DNA of 35,553 nt, from NCBI GenBank assembly GCA_900317305.1, contig ONGG01000034.1, positions 1 through 35,553 of the forward strand, written 5' to 3'. The position numbers were made by a program, and so were the translations under genes. Below are positions 23,642-32,220 of the stretch, piece after piece. Every line of letters begins with the position of its first letter. The first letter of the stretch is position 1. The notes beneath the pieces were generated by a model. It ran no database searches. It saw only the letters and a program-made list of their open reading frames with translations, and was not told the origin of the DNA. Source of the DNA: an uncultured Prevotellaceae bacterium (GTDB lineage: Bacteria > Bacteroidota > Bacteroidia > Bacteroidales > Bacteroidaceae).

Positions 23642-23737
23642 CACCGCTAACATCTTGACGTCTGTCCTCCTTCCGCTTTATCCATTATGATGGCAGGGCA
23701 CGATGTTGATAAATGTATATTTACTAATTTGCAGAAT

Positions 23738-24367
23738 ATGAGAAATATCTTTGGATGCCTCTTGGCAGTGTGCGCGATTTTCCTGATGAGCGCATGCCAC
23801 GATACCGAAACCTATGCCGACCAGAAAGACCGTGAAAGGGCGGCCATCAACAAGTTTATTGCCGACCAGGGCATCAAGGTCATCTCGGAGAGCGACTTCA
23901 AGCGCGATACCCTCACCGATGTGAGCAAAAAAGAGTTCGTGCTCTTCTCCAACACAGGTGTCTATATGCAAATCGTAAGACGAGGATGTGGTGAGAAAGT
24001 GAAAAGCGGTGAGACCGTGAATGTGCTTTGCCGGTTCAATGAGTACAATCTGCTTGCCGACTCCCTTCGTCTCACCAATAACAACATGTCTTATTCATCG
24101 CTCCCCGACAAGTTCGCGGTCACCAATACCCTGGGCACCTTCACGGCTTCGTTCATCAGCGGTGCCATCATGTCCACATACTCCACCACTTCCGTTCCCG
24201 CAGGATGGCTTATCCCATTGTCATACATCAATGTGGGAAGGGTGACCAAAGAGGGTGAGGAGATAGCCAAGGTCAACCTTATCGTGCCACATAGCCAAGG
24301 CACCAGTTACGCGTTGTCGAAGGTCTATCCTTGTTACTACGAAATCACATACGAAAGAGGCATATAA
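23738..24367 (+). CDS. lipoprotein with DUF4827-like domain
   Basis: A 209-residue lipoprotein. The signal peptide has a lipobox near residue 20 (FLMSAC). The mature part starts HDTETYADQKDRERAAINKFI and continues with an FKBP-like beta domain (VRRGCGEKVKSGETVNVLCRFNEYN, ending SKVYPCYYEITYE). The sequence resembles the DUF4827 family of Bacteroidetes. A peptidyl-prolyl-isomerase-like fold is possible, but activity is unknown. The start at 23738 is set by the signal peptide. Earlier ATGs at 23687 and 23690 lie in leader sequence. It is followed after four bases by glmM, so the two are very likely cotranscribed. Confidence 0.78.
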   Translation: MRNIFGCLLAVCAIFLMSACHDTETYADQKDRERAAINKFIADQGIKVISESDFKRDTLTDVSKKEFVLFSNTGVYMQIVRRGCGEKVKSGETVNVLCRFNEYNLLADSLRLTNNNMSYSSLPDKFAVTNTLGTFTASFISGAIMSTYSTTSVPAGWLIPLSYINVGRVTKEGEEIAKVNLIVPHSQGTSYALSKVYPCYYEITYERGI

Positions 24368-24371
24368 AAAC

Positions 24372-25757
24372 ATGACACTTATCAAATCCATTTCAGGCAT
24401 CCGTGGAACCATCGGAGGCCCTACGGGCGATACGCTCAATCCTTTAGACATCGTTAAGTTCACATCGGCTTACGCCACCTTCATCCAGCAACAGGCCAAA
24501 GGAAATCTCCGGTGGCGAATCGTTGTGGGAAGAGATGCCCGCATGTCGGGCGAGATGGTGAGAAGCGTGGTGTGTGGCACCCTCATCGGAATGGGCTTCG
24601 ATGTCATCGACATCGGCCTGGCCACCACCCCCACCACCGAACTTGCTGTCACCATGGCCGATGCCGATGGAGGCATCATTATCACCGCCAGCCATAACCC
24701 AAGGCAATGGAATGCGCTCAAACTGCTCAACAACAAGGGTGAGTTCCTTACCAAGGACGATGGCAACGAGGTGCTGAGGATTGCTGAAGAGGAGAATTTC
24801 TCTTATGCCGAGGTCGATAATCTGGGCTCCTATACCCGCGACGACTCCTTCGACCAGAAGCATATCGATGCCGTGCTTCAGCTCAAATTGGTTGATGCAG
24901 AGGCTGTGAGGCAGGCAAAGTTCAATGTGTGTGTCGATGCCATCAACAGTGTGGGCGCGGTGATTCTGCCCAAGCTCCTCGAACAGCTGGGGGTGAGTTA
25001 CACTTTCCTCAATAAAGAGCCCAATGGCGACTTTGCGCATAATCCCGAACCCCTTGAGAAGAACCTCACCGGCATCATGCAGGAGATGGGTAGCGGGAAA
25101 TATGACCTTGGCATTGTGGTAGACCCTGATGTCGATCGTCTGGCCTTCATTTGCGAGGACGGCAAGATGTTTGGCGAGGAGTACACCCTGGTCTCCGTAG
25201 CCGACTATGTGCTTTCCCATACGCCTGGCAACACCGTGTCGAACCTGTCGTCAACAAGGGCTCTCCGCGATGTTACCGAGAAGCATGGCGGCGCCTACAC
25301 CGCTGCCGCAGTGGGCGAGGTGAATGTCACCACCATGATGAAACAGGTGGGTGCCGTGATTGGTGGCGAGGGCAATGGTGGAGTCATCTATCCCGAATGC
25401 CATTATGGTCGCGACGCTCTTGTAGGCATCGCCCTCTTTCTTTCTTCACTGGCACACAAGAAGTGCAGCGTTAGCGCTCTCAGGGCACAGATGCCGGAAT
25501 ACAGCATTGCCAAGAACCGCATCGACCTCACTCCTTCCACCGATGTGGATGCCATCCTCGAGAAGGTGAAGCAGCTATATAAAGACCAGCAGGTGAACGA
25601 TATTGATGGCGTGAAAATCGACTTCCCCGATAAGTGGGTTCACCTGAGAAAGTCGAATACCGAACCTATCATCAGGGTATATAGCGAGGCGGCCACCATG
25701 CAGGAGGCCGAACAGCTTGGAAAAGATATCATGAAGGTGGTTTACGCTATGCAATAA
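24372..25757 (+). CDS. glmM: phosphohexomutase, probable phosphoglucosamine mutase
   Basis: A 461-residue alpha-D-phosphohexomutase. The start SISGIRGTIGG is typical of the GlmM type. Phosphoserine loop: TASHNPRQWNALK. Metal-binding loop: DPDVDRLAF. Sugar-binding loop: GGEGNGGVIYPE. Phosphate-binding loop: RKSNTEPIIRVYSEA. GlmM converts glucosamine-6-phosphate to glucosamine-1-phosphate for cell-wall precursors. Phosphoglucomutase or phosphomannomutase activity is the alternative. Position within a three-gene run with a lipoprotein upstream and an acetyltransferase-like gene 12 bases downstream suggests an envelope role, which is inference. Confidence 0.88.
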   Translation: MTLIKSISGIRGTIGGPTGDTLNPLDIVKFTSAYATFIQQQAKGNLRWRIVVGRDARMSGEMVRSVVCGTLIGMGFDVIDIGLATTPTTELAVTMADADGGIIITASHNPRQWNALKLLNNKGEFLTKDDGNEVLRIAEEENFSYAEVDNLGSYTRDDSFDQKHIDAVLQLKLVDAEAVRQAKFNVCVDAINSVGAVILPKLLEQLGVSYTFLNKEPNGDFAHNPEPLEKNLTGIMQEMGSGKYDLGIVVDPDVDRLAFICEDGKMFGEEYTLVSVADYVLSHTPGNTVSNLSSTRALRDVTEKHGGAYTAAAVGEVNVTTMMKQVGAVIGGEGNGGVIYPECHYGRDALVGIALFLSSLAHKKCSVSALRAQMPEYSIAKNRIDLTPSTDVDAILEKVKQLYKDQQVNDIDGVKIDFPDKWVHLRKSNTEPIIRVYSEAATMQEAEQLGKDIMKVVYAMQ

Positions 25758-25769
25758 AAGCCAGTGGCA

Positions 25770-26918
25770 ATGGGAAAAGTTGAGATAAGGAAAGTCGATA
25801 CGGTACGCCAGTTGAGAGATTTCGTACAGTTCTACTACGACCTGTACAGGGATTGCCCTCATGCGGTGCCTTTCCTCTATTCCGACGAGTTCTCTACACT
25901 AAGAAAAGACAAGAACCCTGCTTTTGAGTTCTGCGATGCCGATTACTTCGTGGCTTATAAAGACGGGAAGATGGTGGGGAGAGTGGCTGCTATCCTCAAC
26001 AAACATGCCAATCAGCACTGGAATGTGAAACAGGTGAGGTTTGGCTATTTCGATTTCATCGATGATTTCGAGGTGTCTTCTGCCTTGATGGACACCGTGG
26101 AGAAATGGGGGAAGGCTCGTGGCATGAACCAGATAGCTGGGCCGCTGGGCTTTACCGACATGGACCGTGAAGGCATGCTCATCGAGGGTTTCGACCGGCT
26201 CGCCACCATGTATATCAACTACAACTACTCCTATTACCCCAAGCACATCGAGCGTATGGGCCGGTTTGTCAAGGACAACGACTATGTGGAGCTTTTGGTG
26301 AAACGGCCCGACCAAGTGCCCGAGAAAATCATGAGGGTGTCGCAGATGGTGCAGCAGCGCTACCATCTTCAGGTGAGGAAGTTCTCACGCCGCGAACTGG
26401 TGTCAGGGGGAATGGGGCGCGAGATTTTCAAGATCCTCAACCAGACCTACGACGGACTTTATGGCTTCTCCCAACTCTCCGAAGGGCAGATCGACAAGCT
26501 TGTTAGCGACTACATCAAGATTGCTGACACCAATCTTGTGACGGGTGTGGTCGATGCGAGCGACTACAATCGTCTGGTGGGATTCGGTATCTGTTTCCCG
26601 TCTTTCTCCAAGGCTTTGCAGAAAACCCACGATGGACATCTCCTTCCATGGGGATGGTGGCACCTGCTCAAAATCCTCAAATACCATAAGACCAATGTGC
26701 TCGACATGCTGCTCATCGGCGTGTTGCCCGAATACCGTTCGAAAGGGGCCAACTCGCTCATCGTGAGAGATATCGTAGAGCAAATGTTGCGTGATGGCTA
26801 CACTTATGCCGAGGCTATGCCGCAGATGGAGACCAACACGCGTATCCTCAGTCTGTGGCAATATTTTGAGCATGAGCAGCACCGCCGCCACAGGTGCTTC
26901 AAGCGCGAACTCCAGTAA
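25770..26918 (+). CDS. GNAT-like N-acetyltransferase family protein
   Basis: A 382-residue soluble protein. It begins VEIRKVDTVRQLRDFVQFYYDLY, a beginning found in a group of large GNAT-related proteins. FVAYKDGKMVGRVAAILNKH looks like beta strands of a first GNAT-like fold, and MLLIGVLPEYRSKGANSLIVRDI gives the acetyl-CoA loop of a second, where the Q/RxxGxG/A motif is approximated by RSKGAN. The ATG at 25770 is taken over a GTG at 25764. The substrate is unknown. It is the last gene of the lipoprotein-glmM run, and a repeat plus stem-loop lies beyond it. Confidence 0.8.
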   Translation: MGKVEIRKVDTVRQLRDFVQFYYDLYRDCPHAVPFLYSDEFSTLRKDKNPAFEFCDADYFVAYKDGKMVGRVAAILNKHANQHWNVKQVRFGYFDFIDDFEVSSALMDTVEKWGKARGMNQIAGPLGFTDMDREGMLIEGFDRLATMYINYNYSYYPKHIERMGRFVKDNDYVELLVKRPDQVPEKIMRVSQMVQQRYHLQVRKFSRRELVSGGMGREIFKILNQTYDGLYGFSQLSEGQIDKLVSDYIKIADTNLVTGVVDASDYNRLVGFGICFPSFSKALQKTHDGHLLPWGWWHLLKILKYHKTNVLDMLLIGVLPEYRSKGANSLIVRDIVEQMLRDGYTYAEAMPQMETNTRILSLWQYFEHEQHRRHRCFKRELQ

Positions 26919-26976
26919 CGCTTTTACACAACCATCTTAGGATGATAGTATCGAAATTTGAGGTTTAAGAGCTATT

Positions 26977-27004
26977 GTCTGAACTTCTGAACTTCTGAAC
27001 TCCT
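26977..27004. repeat. octamer tandem repeat TCTGAACT
   Basis: Three exact tandem copies of TCTGAACT lie at 26978-26985, 26986-26993 and 26994-27001, followed by CCT. The same octamer with variants, in both orientations, forms the element at 4111-4229. Both sites are gaps between convergent genes. Confidence 0.65.
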
Positions 27005-27010
27005 AGATTC

Positions 27011-27052
27011 ATACACAAAGGGCACGGCCAAAACGCCGCGCCCTTTGTGTAT
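27011..27052. terminator. long stem-loop between convergent genes
   Basis: ATACACAAAGGGC (27011-27023) pairs with GCCCTTTGTGTAT (27040-27052). Inside, CGGC and GCCG add four more pairs across one-base symmetric internal loops. No T-run follows on either strand. It probably serves both convergent transcripts. Confidence 0.6.
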
Positions 27053-27101
27053 GGAATGAATCTTTGGTTTGCTTGTTCCGAATAATGGAGTCTTGAGGAT
27101 A

Positions 27102-27530
27102 TCATGCCCAGACCGACAGGTCTTTCTCGGCGATGAACTTCATCTGGTTGAGAATGATGGTCTCCTTGGCCTTCTCCGGGGCGTCGGTGCGGAAGACCAA
27201 TATGCCTTTTCCTCTCAGGAGGAAAGTGTACATATACGATATGCCGATGCCGGCATCGCTCAGTATCTCTATGGCATCGGCGGCACGGCCAGGCTGGTCG
27301 TCCAACTCCAGGGCGAAAACATCCGAGAGGGCCACGGCTATTCCTGCCTTACGGAGTCCCTCGTAGGCGCGGAGTGGTTCGCTGCAAATCACACGGTAAA
27401 TGCCGTTCTCTGCGGTGTCGGCAATGGTCGAGGCGATAATCTGAATGCCAAAGCGGCGAAGCAAACCGAGCACTTTGATGAGTGCGCCCGACTTGTTCTC
27501 CATGAAAATCGATAATTGGTGTATGGTCAT
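27102..27530 (-). CDS. tandem ACT-domain protein
   Basis: A 142-residue protein made of two ACT domains, small folds that bind amino acids. The first (residues 1-70) has SIFMENKSGALIKVLGLLRRFGI and the second (71-140) has LELDDQPGRAADAIEILSDAGI. There is no catalytic domain. It is translated 17 bases after paaK on the same strand. In anaerobic bacteria and archaea a paaK-ACT pair usually works with ferredoxin-linked aromatic 2-oxoacid metabolism, the ACT protein probably sensing aromatic amino acids. That role is from family context only. Confidence 0.88.
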   Translation of the reverse strand: MTIHQLSIFMENKSGALIKVLGLLRRFGIQIIASTIADTAENGIYRVICSEPLRAYEGLRKAGIAVALSDVFALELDDQPGRAADAIEILSDAGIGISYMYTFLLRGKGILVFRTDAPEKAKETIILNQMKFIAEKDLSVWA

Positions 27531-27547
27531 GATATATAGGGTTGAGG

Positions 27548-28861
27548 TTAGAAAAGTTTACGGAAATCTTGCACCCTCACGGCTTTTTTCTCGTCCGAGG
27601 TCTTGATGCTGCCCTTCGACAACAACTTCACCTTGGGGGTGATGAGTATCTCGTCTTTCAACTGGCGGGTAATCTCTTTGGTGAGCGACTGCAGACGCTG
27701 GTAGTCGTCGGTGAATAGTTCGCGCAACTCCACTTCCACCGTCATTGTGTCGTTGCCATTCTCGGTCTTCAAAGTGATGAGATAGTCGGTGCTCAACTCC
27801 TTGAACTTCAGCAGAATCTTCTCTATCTGAATCGGGAAAATGTTCACACCCTTCAGGATAATCATGTCGTCGCTGCGGCCTTGAAGGCGCGAGATGCGGC
27901 GATGGGTGCGACCGCATGGACAGGTGCCTGGGAGCAGGCGGGTGAGGTCGCGCGTGCGGTAGCGCAGCAGGGGCATCGCCTCACGGTTGATGGTGGTGAG
28001 CACCAGCTCGCCCAACTCACCTTCTTTTACTGGCTCCAATGTGGTGGGGTCGAGCACCTCCACAATGAAGTAGTCTTCCCAGATGTGCAGTCCGTTTTGC
28101 TCGGGACACTCAAATGCCACGCCCGGACCCATCATCTCTGAGATGCCATACGAGTTGTAGGCTTTCACTCCCAGATTCTCTTCTATACGCTTGCGCTGTT
28201 CTTCGCTGTGGGGCTCGGCTCCAATGCAAAGTACGCGCAACTGGGTGTCGCGACGGGGGTCTACACCCTCCTCACGCATCACCTCATAGATACGCGAGGC
28301 ATAGCTCGGAATGGCGTGTAGCACCGTAGTGCCGAAATCTCTGATAAACTTGATCTGGCGGGTGGTATTGCCGGCAGCGGCGGGAACGGTGAGCATCCCC
28401 AACTTCTCGGCGCCATATTGGAATCCAAGACCTGCGGTGAACATGCCATAACCGGCAGAGTTCTGGAACACGTCCTCAGGGCGTGAGCCTACCATCCACA
28501 GACAGCGGGCCACAGCTTGTGCCCATTCTTCCAGATCGCGCTCGGTATGAAGTACCACAGTGGGGTTGCCGGTAGTGCCGCTCGAAGAGTGAAGACGGGT
28601 GCACTGACGCAGGGGGACACAAGCCAAACCGAAGGGGTAGTGCTCGCGAAGGTCGTCTTTCGTGGTGAAAGGCAACTTTCTCACGTCGTCAATCGTCTTG
28701 ATGTCATCGGGCGTAATGCCAAGCTCGGCAAATTTCTCTTGATAGAATGGGGAGTTCATGCAGTGCCTTACAGTCTTCTGAAGGCGTTCCAACTGCAACT
28801 GTCGAAGTGCCTCTTCGGGCATCGTCTCAAGTTCTGGATGTAGATAGGATGAGTATTCCAT
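27548..28861 (-). CDS. paaK: phenylacetate-CoA ligase
   Basis: A 437-residue ATP-dependent AMP-forming ligase, making phenylacetyl-CoA or another aryl-acetyl-CoA in the cytoplasm. ANL-superfamily core motifs: LHSSSGTTGNPTVVLHTE (AMP-binding P-loop), YGISEMMGPGVAFEC, and the hinge region YRTRDLTRLL with a CPCGRTHRRISRLQGRSDDMIILKGVN block. A C-terminal subdomain follows. The ATG at 28861 starts the usual MEYSSYLHPELETMP. Upstream codons overlap the -7 element. First gene of the paaK-ACT operon. No indolepyruvate:ferredoxin oxidoreductase genes are in this window, although they often neighbour this pair. Confidence 0.93.
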   Translation of the reverse strand: MEYSSYLHPELETMPEEALRQLQLERLQKTVRHCMNSPFYQEKFAELGITPDDIKTIDDVRKLPFTTKDDLREHYPFGLACVPLRQCTRLHSSSGTTGNPTVVLHTERDLEEWAQAVARCLWMVGSRPEDVFQNSAGYGMFTAGLGFQYGAEKLGMLTVPAAAGNTTRQIKFIRDFGTTVLHAIPSYASRIYEVMREEGVDPRRDTQLRVLCIGAEPHSEEQRKRIEENLGVKAYNSYGISEMMGPGVAFECPEQNGLHIWEDYFIVEVLDPTTLEPVKEGELGELVLTTINREAMPLLRYRTRDLTRLLPGTCPCGRTHRRISRLQGRSDDMIILKGVNIFPIQIEKILLKFKELSTDYLITLKTENGNDTMTVEVELRELFTDDYQRLQSLTKEITRQLKDEILITPKVKLLSKGSIKTSDEKKAVRVQDFRKLF

Positions 28862-28906
28862 TTTGTTTAATTGTGGTTCTGAAAGTTCTTTCCTCCTTTC
28901 AGATTG

Positions 28907-28914
28907 CAAAAATA
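28907..28914 (-). promoter_or_regulatory. -7 element of the paaK operon
   Basis: CAAAAATA reads TATTTTTG on the minus strand, matching TAnnTTTG. No clear -33 was seen. The leader is about 40 bases. Confidence 0.45.
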
Positions 28915-28970
28915 CACAATATTTTTCTATTCTACGACATTTTGCATTTTATTCCATATTCTTGATGAAT

Positions 28971-29002
28971 AAAAAAAAGGAGTCGACCTGCTGGCCAACT
29001 CC
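28971..29002 (-). terminator. terminator of the outer-membrane protein gene
   Basis: On the minus strand GGAGTTGGCC, loop AGCA, GGTCGACTCC (10 pairs with two wobbles), then eight T residues (A-run at 28971-28978). It lies 25 bases after the stop. Confidence 0.85.
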
Positions 29003-29026
29003 TCTTTATTGTGGTTGAAATGTTTT

Positions 29027-29551
29027 TTAGATGTTGTAGTACAGACCCAGAACGATGTTGTTGCCGTCTACGTCGATACCCCAAGAGTTCACCTTGTTCT
29101 TGCTCTTGTTGTTCTTCACCTGCTGGTAACCGATGAAACCAATGTGCGATACGAAGCTCAGTTTGTTGCTCAGTTTCACGGCGATACCTGGCTTCAGACC
29201 GATGCTGAGAAGGTCGTCATCGAAACCGGCGTTGTATTTGTGAGCATAACCTACGCTACCATCGAGGAAAGCGTCCACCACCTTACCGGTGAAAATGGTA
29301 TAGCGCACGTAGGGTGCTACGCTGAAGGTCTTGGCACCACCTTCATTGCTGCCTTCCCAACCGAATGCCACACCGGCTGCCCAGTCTTGGTTGAAGACAT
29401 AGCCTACCTCAGGCACAAACTTGTATGTGGTCACGTCCTCGATGCCATCGCCACTCTCACTGGCTACACCAACACCGCCACCTACATATACTTGAGCATT
29501 CATGCTAATAGCCATAACGGCTGCTACTAAAGTCATAAAAATCTTTTTCAT
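29027..29551 (-). CDS. small outer-membrane beta-barrel protein (porin family)
   Basis: A 174-residue protein with signal peptide MKKIFMTLVAAVMAISMNAQ, followed by a barrel of about eight strands with alternating hydrophobic residues, such as YVGGGVGVASE, YKFVPEVGYVF, DWAAGVAFGWEG and LSFVSHIGFIGY, ending in a strand LGLYYNI with a C-terminal aromatic pattern. Size fits the OmpX/porin-family outer-membrane proteins of Bacteroidetes. It is monocistronic, with promoter and strong terminator. Transport or structural role is unknown. Confidence 0.85.
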   Translation of the reverse strand: MKKIFMTLVAAVMAISMNAQVYVGGGVGVASESGDGIEDVTTYKFVPEVGYVFNQDWAAGVAFGWEGSNEGGAKTFSVAPYVRYTIFTGKVVDAFLDGSVGYAHKYNAGFDDDLLSIGLKPGIAVKLSNKLSFVSHIGFIGYQQVKNNKSKNKVNSWGIDVDGNNIVLGLYYNI

Positions 29552-29635
29552 CTTTTTACCTGTTTATGTTAAACAATTAAACTGTGTCATTGAAATAAGC
29601 ATCAATTCATCACAGTCGTTATCCAAAATCGAGTG

Positions 29636-29663
29636 CAAAATTAGGCCTTTCTTTCTATACAAA
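29636..29663 (-). promoter_or_regulatory. probable promoter of the outer-membrane protein gene
   Basis: CAAAATTA (29636-29643) reads TAATTTTG on the minus strand. A TTTG (29660-29663) lies 16 bases upstream, closer than usual. The leader would be about 80 bases. Confidence 0.45.
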
Positions 29664-29762
29664 AAAACTTTTTGCCACTTTTTTTGAGAGGAGGGTTAAC
29701 AAACGTTAATTGAATTGTGTGCGCACACATTATATATTGTTGCGCTTTAGGTCGCGATATTT

Positions 29763-29793
29763 TTTGCTTTTCACTTGTCTTGCATTATCTTTG
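29763..29793 (+). promoter_or_regulatory. promoter of the GSCFA gene
   Basis: TTTG (29763-29766), 19 bases, TATCTTTG (29786-29793). An exact consensus. It overlaps a longer in-frame reading frame, which supports the later start at 29821. Confidence 0.75.
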
Positions 29794-29820
29794 CAACATC
29801 ATCGAATAATTGCCAGATTT

Positions 29821-30648
29821 ATGCTTTTTCAAACATCCGTCGATATTCCCCATCCTTCTTTCTCCATTCAGCCCTTTGAGCGGATGCTGTTCGTAGGGTC
29901 GTGCTTTGCCGACCGCATCGGCAAGTTTTTCCAGCAGGAGAAGTTCCTCGCCACGGTCAATCCTTATGGGGTGATGTACAATCCCGCCAGCATCTGCCAT
30001 ACCGTGGAGCGTTGGGTGGCCGATGAGACCAACACATGCAAGGTGGCGTTCTTCACTCTAGGTACGAATCATGTCTATGTGTTGAAGGCGACGGGCGAGG
30101 TGGTCGACAACTGCCAGAAACGGCCTCAGCGGCTGTTTGATGAGCACCTCCTTTCCATCGACCAATGTGTGGATGAGTTGCGCCGTGCCATCTTGCTGCT
30201 CGCCGACCGTTGTCCGGGACTGAAGGTGGTCATCACGGTGAGTCCCATCCGCTATGCCAAGTATGGTTTTCATGGGAGCGCGCTTTCCAAGGCGGTTTTG
30301 CTGCTAGCGGCCGACAAGTTGCAGCATGAGCTGCCGGGTGTGGTGGATTATTTCCCTGCCTATGAGATTGTCAACGACGAGTTGCGCGACTATAGGTTCT
30401 ACCAACCCGACATGCTCCATCCCTCTGACCAGGCGGTGGAATATATCTGGCAGCGTTTTGCGGAGAATTATCTCAGTGCTGGTGCCAAGCAGTTTATCGA
30501 GGAGTGGCGGCCCATCAGGGAGGCGTTGGGGCATCGGCCTTTCAATCCCGATTCCGATGCCTATCGGGCTTTCCTTGAGAGTACGAGGCAGAAGGCATTG
30601 GCGCTGCAACAGAAATATCCGCTGTTGCGACTCGATGAGTTGGAATGA
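29821..30648 (+). CDS. GSCFA-domain protein (SGNH-like hydrolase fold)
   Basis: A 275-residue protein. The defining motif is FVGSCFADRIGK near residue 24. Other conserved blocks are VNPYGVMYNPASI, VVITVSPIRY and DMLHPSDQAVEYIW, where Asp and His match the SGNH catalytic pair. No signal peptide was seen. Family members are predicted lipase/esterase-like hydrolases of unknown substrate, common in Bacteroidales. The ATG at 29821 fits the promoter and the start of family similarity. Confidence 0.88.
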   Translation: MLFQTSVDIPHPSFSIQPFERMLFVGSCFADRIGKFFQQEKFLATVNPYGVMYNPASICHTVERWVADETNTCKVAFFTLGTNHVYVLKATGEVVDNCQKRPQRLFDEHLLSIDQCVDELRRAILLLADRCPGLKVVITVSPIRYAKYGFHGSALSKAVLLLAADKLQHELPGVVDYFPAYEIVNDELRDYRFYQPDMLHPSDQAVEYIWQRFAENYLSAGAKQFIEEWRPIREALGHRPFNPDSDAYRAFLESTRQKALALQQKYPLLRLDELE

Positions 30649-30670
30649 CGACAAAGCTCCATGATTTGTC

Positions 30671-32164
30671 TTATTGTGCGTAATAAGCGCCTATCTCGCT
30701 GATGCAAAGTGGTCCGCGCGATTTCACAAATGTCACGCGCAGGCGCCGCGTGGTGATATTGTTGAAGCGGAGCAGCCTTTTGTAGCCAATGGTAGTGGTC
30801 TCCTCACCGCAGTCCACCACCTGCCATTTCTTCCCATCGTGATACTCCACAACAAACTGTTCCACCCGCTGGCCCAAAGGTATGTACTCCTGAAGCATGA
30901 TTCGGTTGAGGGTGGTGGGGTGTCTTAGGTCAAACTCCAGTGTGCCAGCGCATATGCCGTCGGGGGTTGCCCAATAGGTGTCGTAGTGACCATCGGTCAC
31001 CAATTGGGTGGCAAACGCTTTCCCTCTCGTCCTTTCGGCCTTTAACTTCGCGTGGGCCAGAAGGTTTGTTGACAATTCTTTCTGTATTCTGGTATGGAAT
31101 TTTTGTAGACGGGCGGAGTCAATGGGATGAATCAGTCCGTCGCGGTTCACCGGTAGGTTAAGAAGCAGGGTGGCATTATGTCCCACGCTGCGGTAGTAGA
31201 GGTCTACCAAGTGCTCCACCGTCTTCACTTCGCCGTCTTCTTTTTCATGGTAGAACCAACCGGGTCTGATCGACACGTCGCACTCGGCGGCCACCCAGGT
31301 GTCGCCATCGGCATGGCCACCCTGCAGTTCCTCGGCTTTGTCGTAGCCGGGATACACCTCACCGATGCGGAGAAACGACCAGTTGGTGGCATTGGCATAA
31401 CCTTTCTCGTTGCCCACCCAACGGCATCCGGGACCGGCATCAGAGAAAATGATGGCGTTGGGCTGCAACCGGTAGATGGTCTCGTGAATACGGGCAAAGT
31501 CGTAATAGGTGCGGCGGTCGATGGTGCGCTTCTCACAGGCTCCTCCATACCATCCGTCACCGCCATTGGCTCCGTCGAGCCACACCTCGAAGATGTCGCC
31601 ATAGCGGGAGAGCAACTCTTCCAATTGCCGCAGGTAATACTCCATGTAGAAAGGTGTGCCATAGAAGGCCTGGTGACGGTCCCAGGGCGAGAGATACAGT
31701 CCCATCTTCAACCCCTCGGCACGACAGGCTTCGGCCAGTTCGGCAATCACGTCTCCTTTGCCGTCGCGAAACGTACTGTTGCGCACGCTGTAGTCGGTAT
31801 ACTGTGTGGGCCAGAGGCAGAACCCGTCGTGGTGCTTGGCGGTGATGATGATGCCGCGCAGGCCTGCGTTCTTGCAGGTTTTGGCCCATTGATGGGCATC
31901 GAGGCGGGTAGGGGAGAACACTTTGGGCGAGGCGTCGCCATAGCCCCATTCCTTGTCCTCAAAGGTGTTCGGTCCGAAGTGGATGAAGGCATAGGTTTCC
32001 ATTTGTTGCCACGCCACTTGGCTCGCCGTGGGCAGCGGTCCCACAGGCGCAGGTGGCTGCTCCTCTGCTCTCAGGGTGGAGAGAGGCGAAAGGCAAAATG
32101 TCAGTATCGACATTATAGCGGTCAAATGACGCCGCAAATAAATGGCAGGTATGTCTTTCTTCAT
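30671..32164 (-). CDS. alpha-L-fucosidase (GH29)
   Basis: A 497-residue exported glycosidase that removes fucose from host or plant glycans. A signal peptide lies near residues 12-33. The catalytic barrel includes FIHFGPNTFEDKEWG, TAKHHDGFCLWPT and the nucleophile Asp197 in IFEVWLDGANG. The layout suits GH29 subfamily B (1,3/1,4-linked fucose). The C-terminal part (about residues 360-497) is a discoidin-like sugar-binding domain with TLEFDLRHPTTLNRIMLQEYI. The start at 32164 precedes the signal peptide. The upstream codons overlap the -7 element. It is convergent with the GSCFA gene, 22 bases apart. Confidence 0.92.
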   Translation of the reverse strand: MKKDIPAIYLRRHLTAIMSILTFCLSPLSTLRAEEQPPAPVGPLPTASQVAWQQMETYAFIHFGPNTFEDKEWGYGDASPKVFSPTRLDAHQWAKTCKNAGLRGIIITAKHHDGFCLWPTQYTDYSVRNSTFRDGKGDVIAELAEACRAEGLKMGLYLSPWDRHQAFYGTPFYMEYYLRQLEELLSRYGDIFEVWLDGANGGDGWYGGACEKRTIDRRTYYDFARIHETIYRLQPNAIIFSDAGPGCRWVGNEKGYANATNWSFLRIGEVYPGYDKAEELQGGHADGDTWVAAECDVSIRPGWFYHEKEDGEVKTVEHLVDLYYRSVGHNATLLLNLPVNRDGLIHPIDSARLQKFHTRIQKELSTNLLAHAKLKAERTRGKAFATQLVTDGHYDTYWATPDGICAGTLEFDLRHPTTLNRIMLQEYIPLGQRVEQFVVEYHDGKKWQVVDCGEETTTIGYKRLLRFNNITTRRLRVTFVKSRGPLCISEIGAYYAQ

Positions 32165-32185
32165 GGCTTTTCTTCGATTAGATTG

Positions 32186-32193
32186 CAAATTTA
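32186..32193 (-). promoter_or_regulatory. -7 element of the GH29 gene
   Basis: CAAATTTA reads TAAATTTG on the minus strand. No TTTG lies at the -33 position, which falls just before the 9-base repeat array. Confidence 0.45.
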
Positions 32194-32220
32194 GATATTT
32201 TTGGAGAATCGCATGCATTT

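Noticed and set aside
29710-29820. Longer N-terminus for the GSCFA protein
   Set aside because: The extension overlaps an exact promoter (29763-29793) and has no family similarity.
31178-32194. Plus-strand open frame (338 codons) opposite the GH29 gene
   Set aside because: Shadow of the codon pattern of the fucosidase gene. No family features and no promoter.
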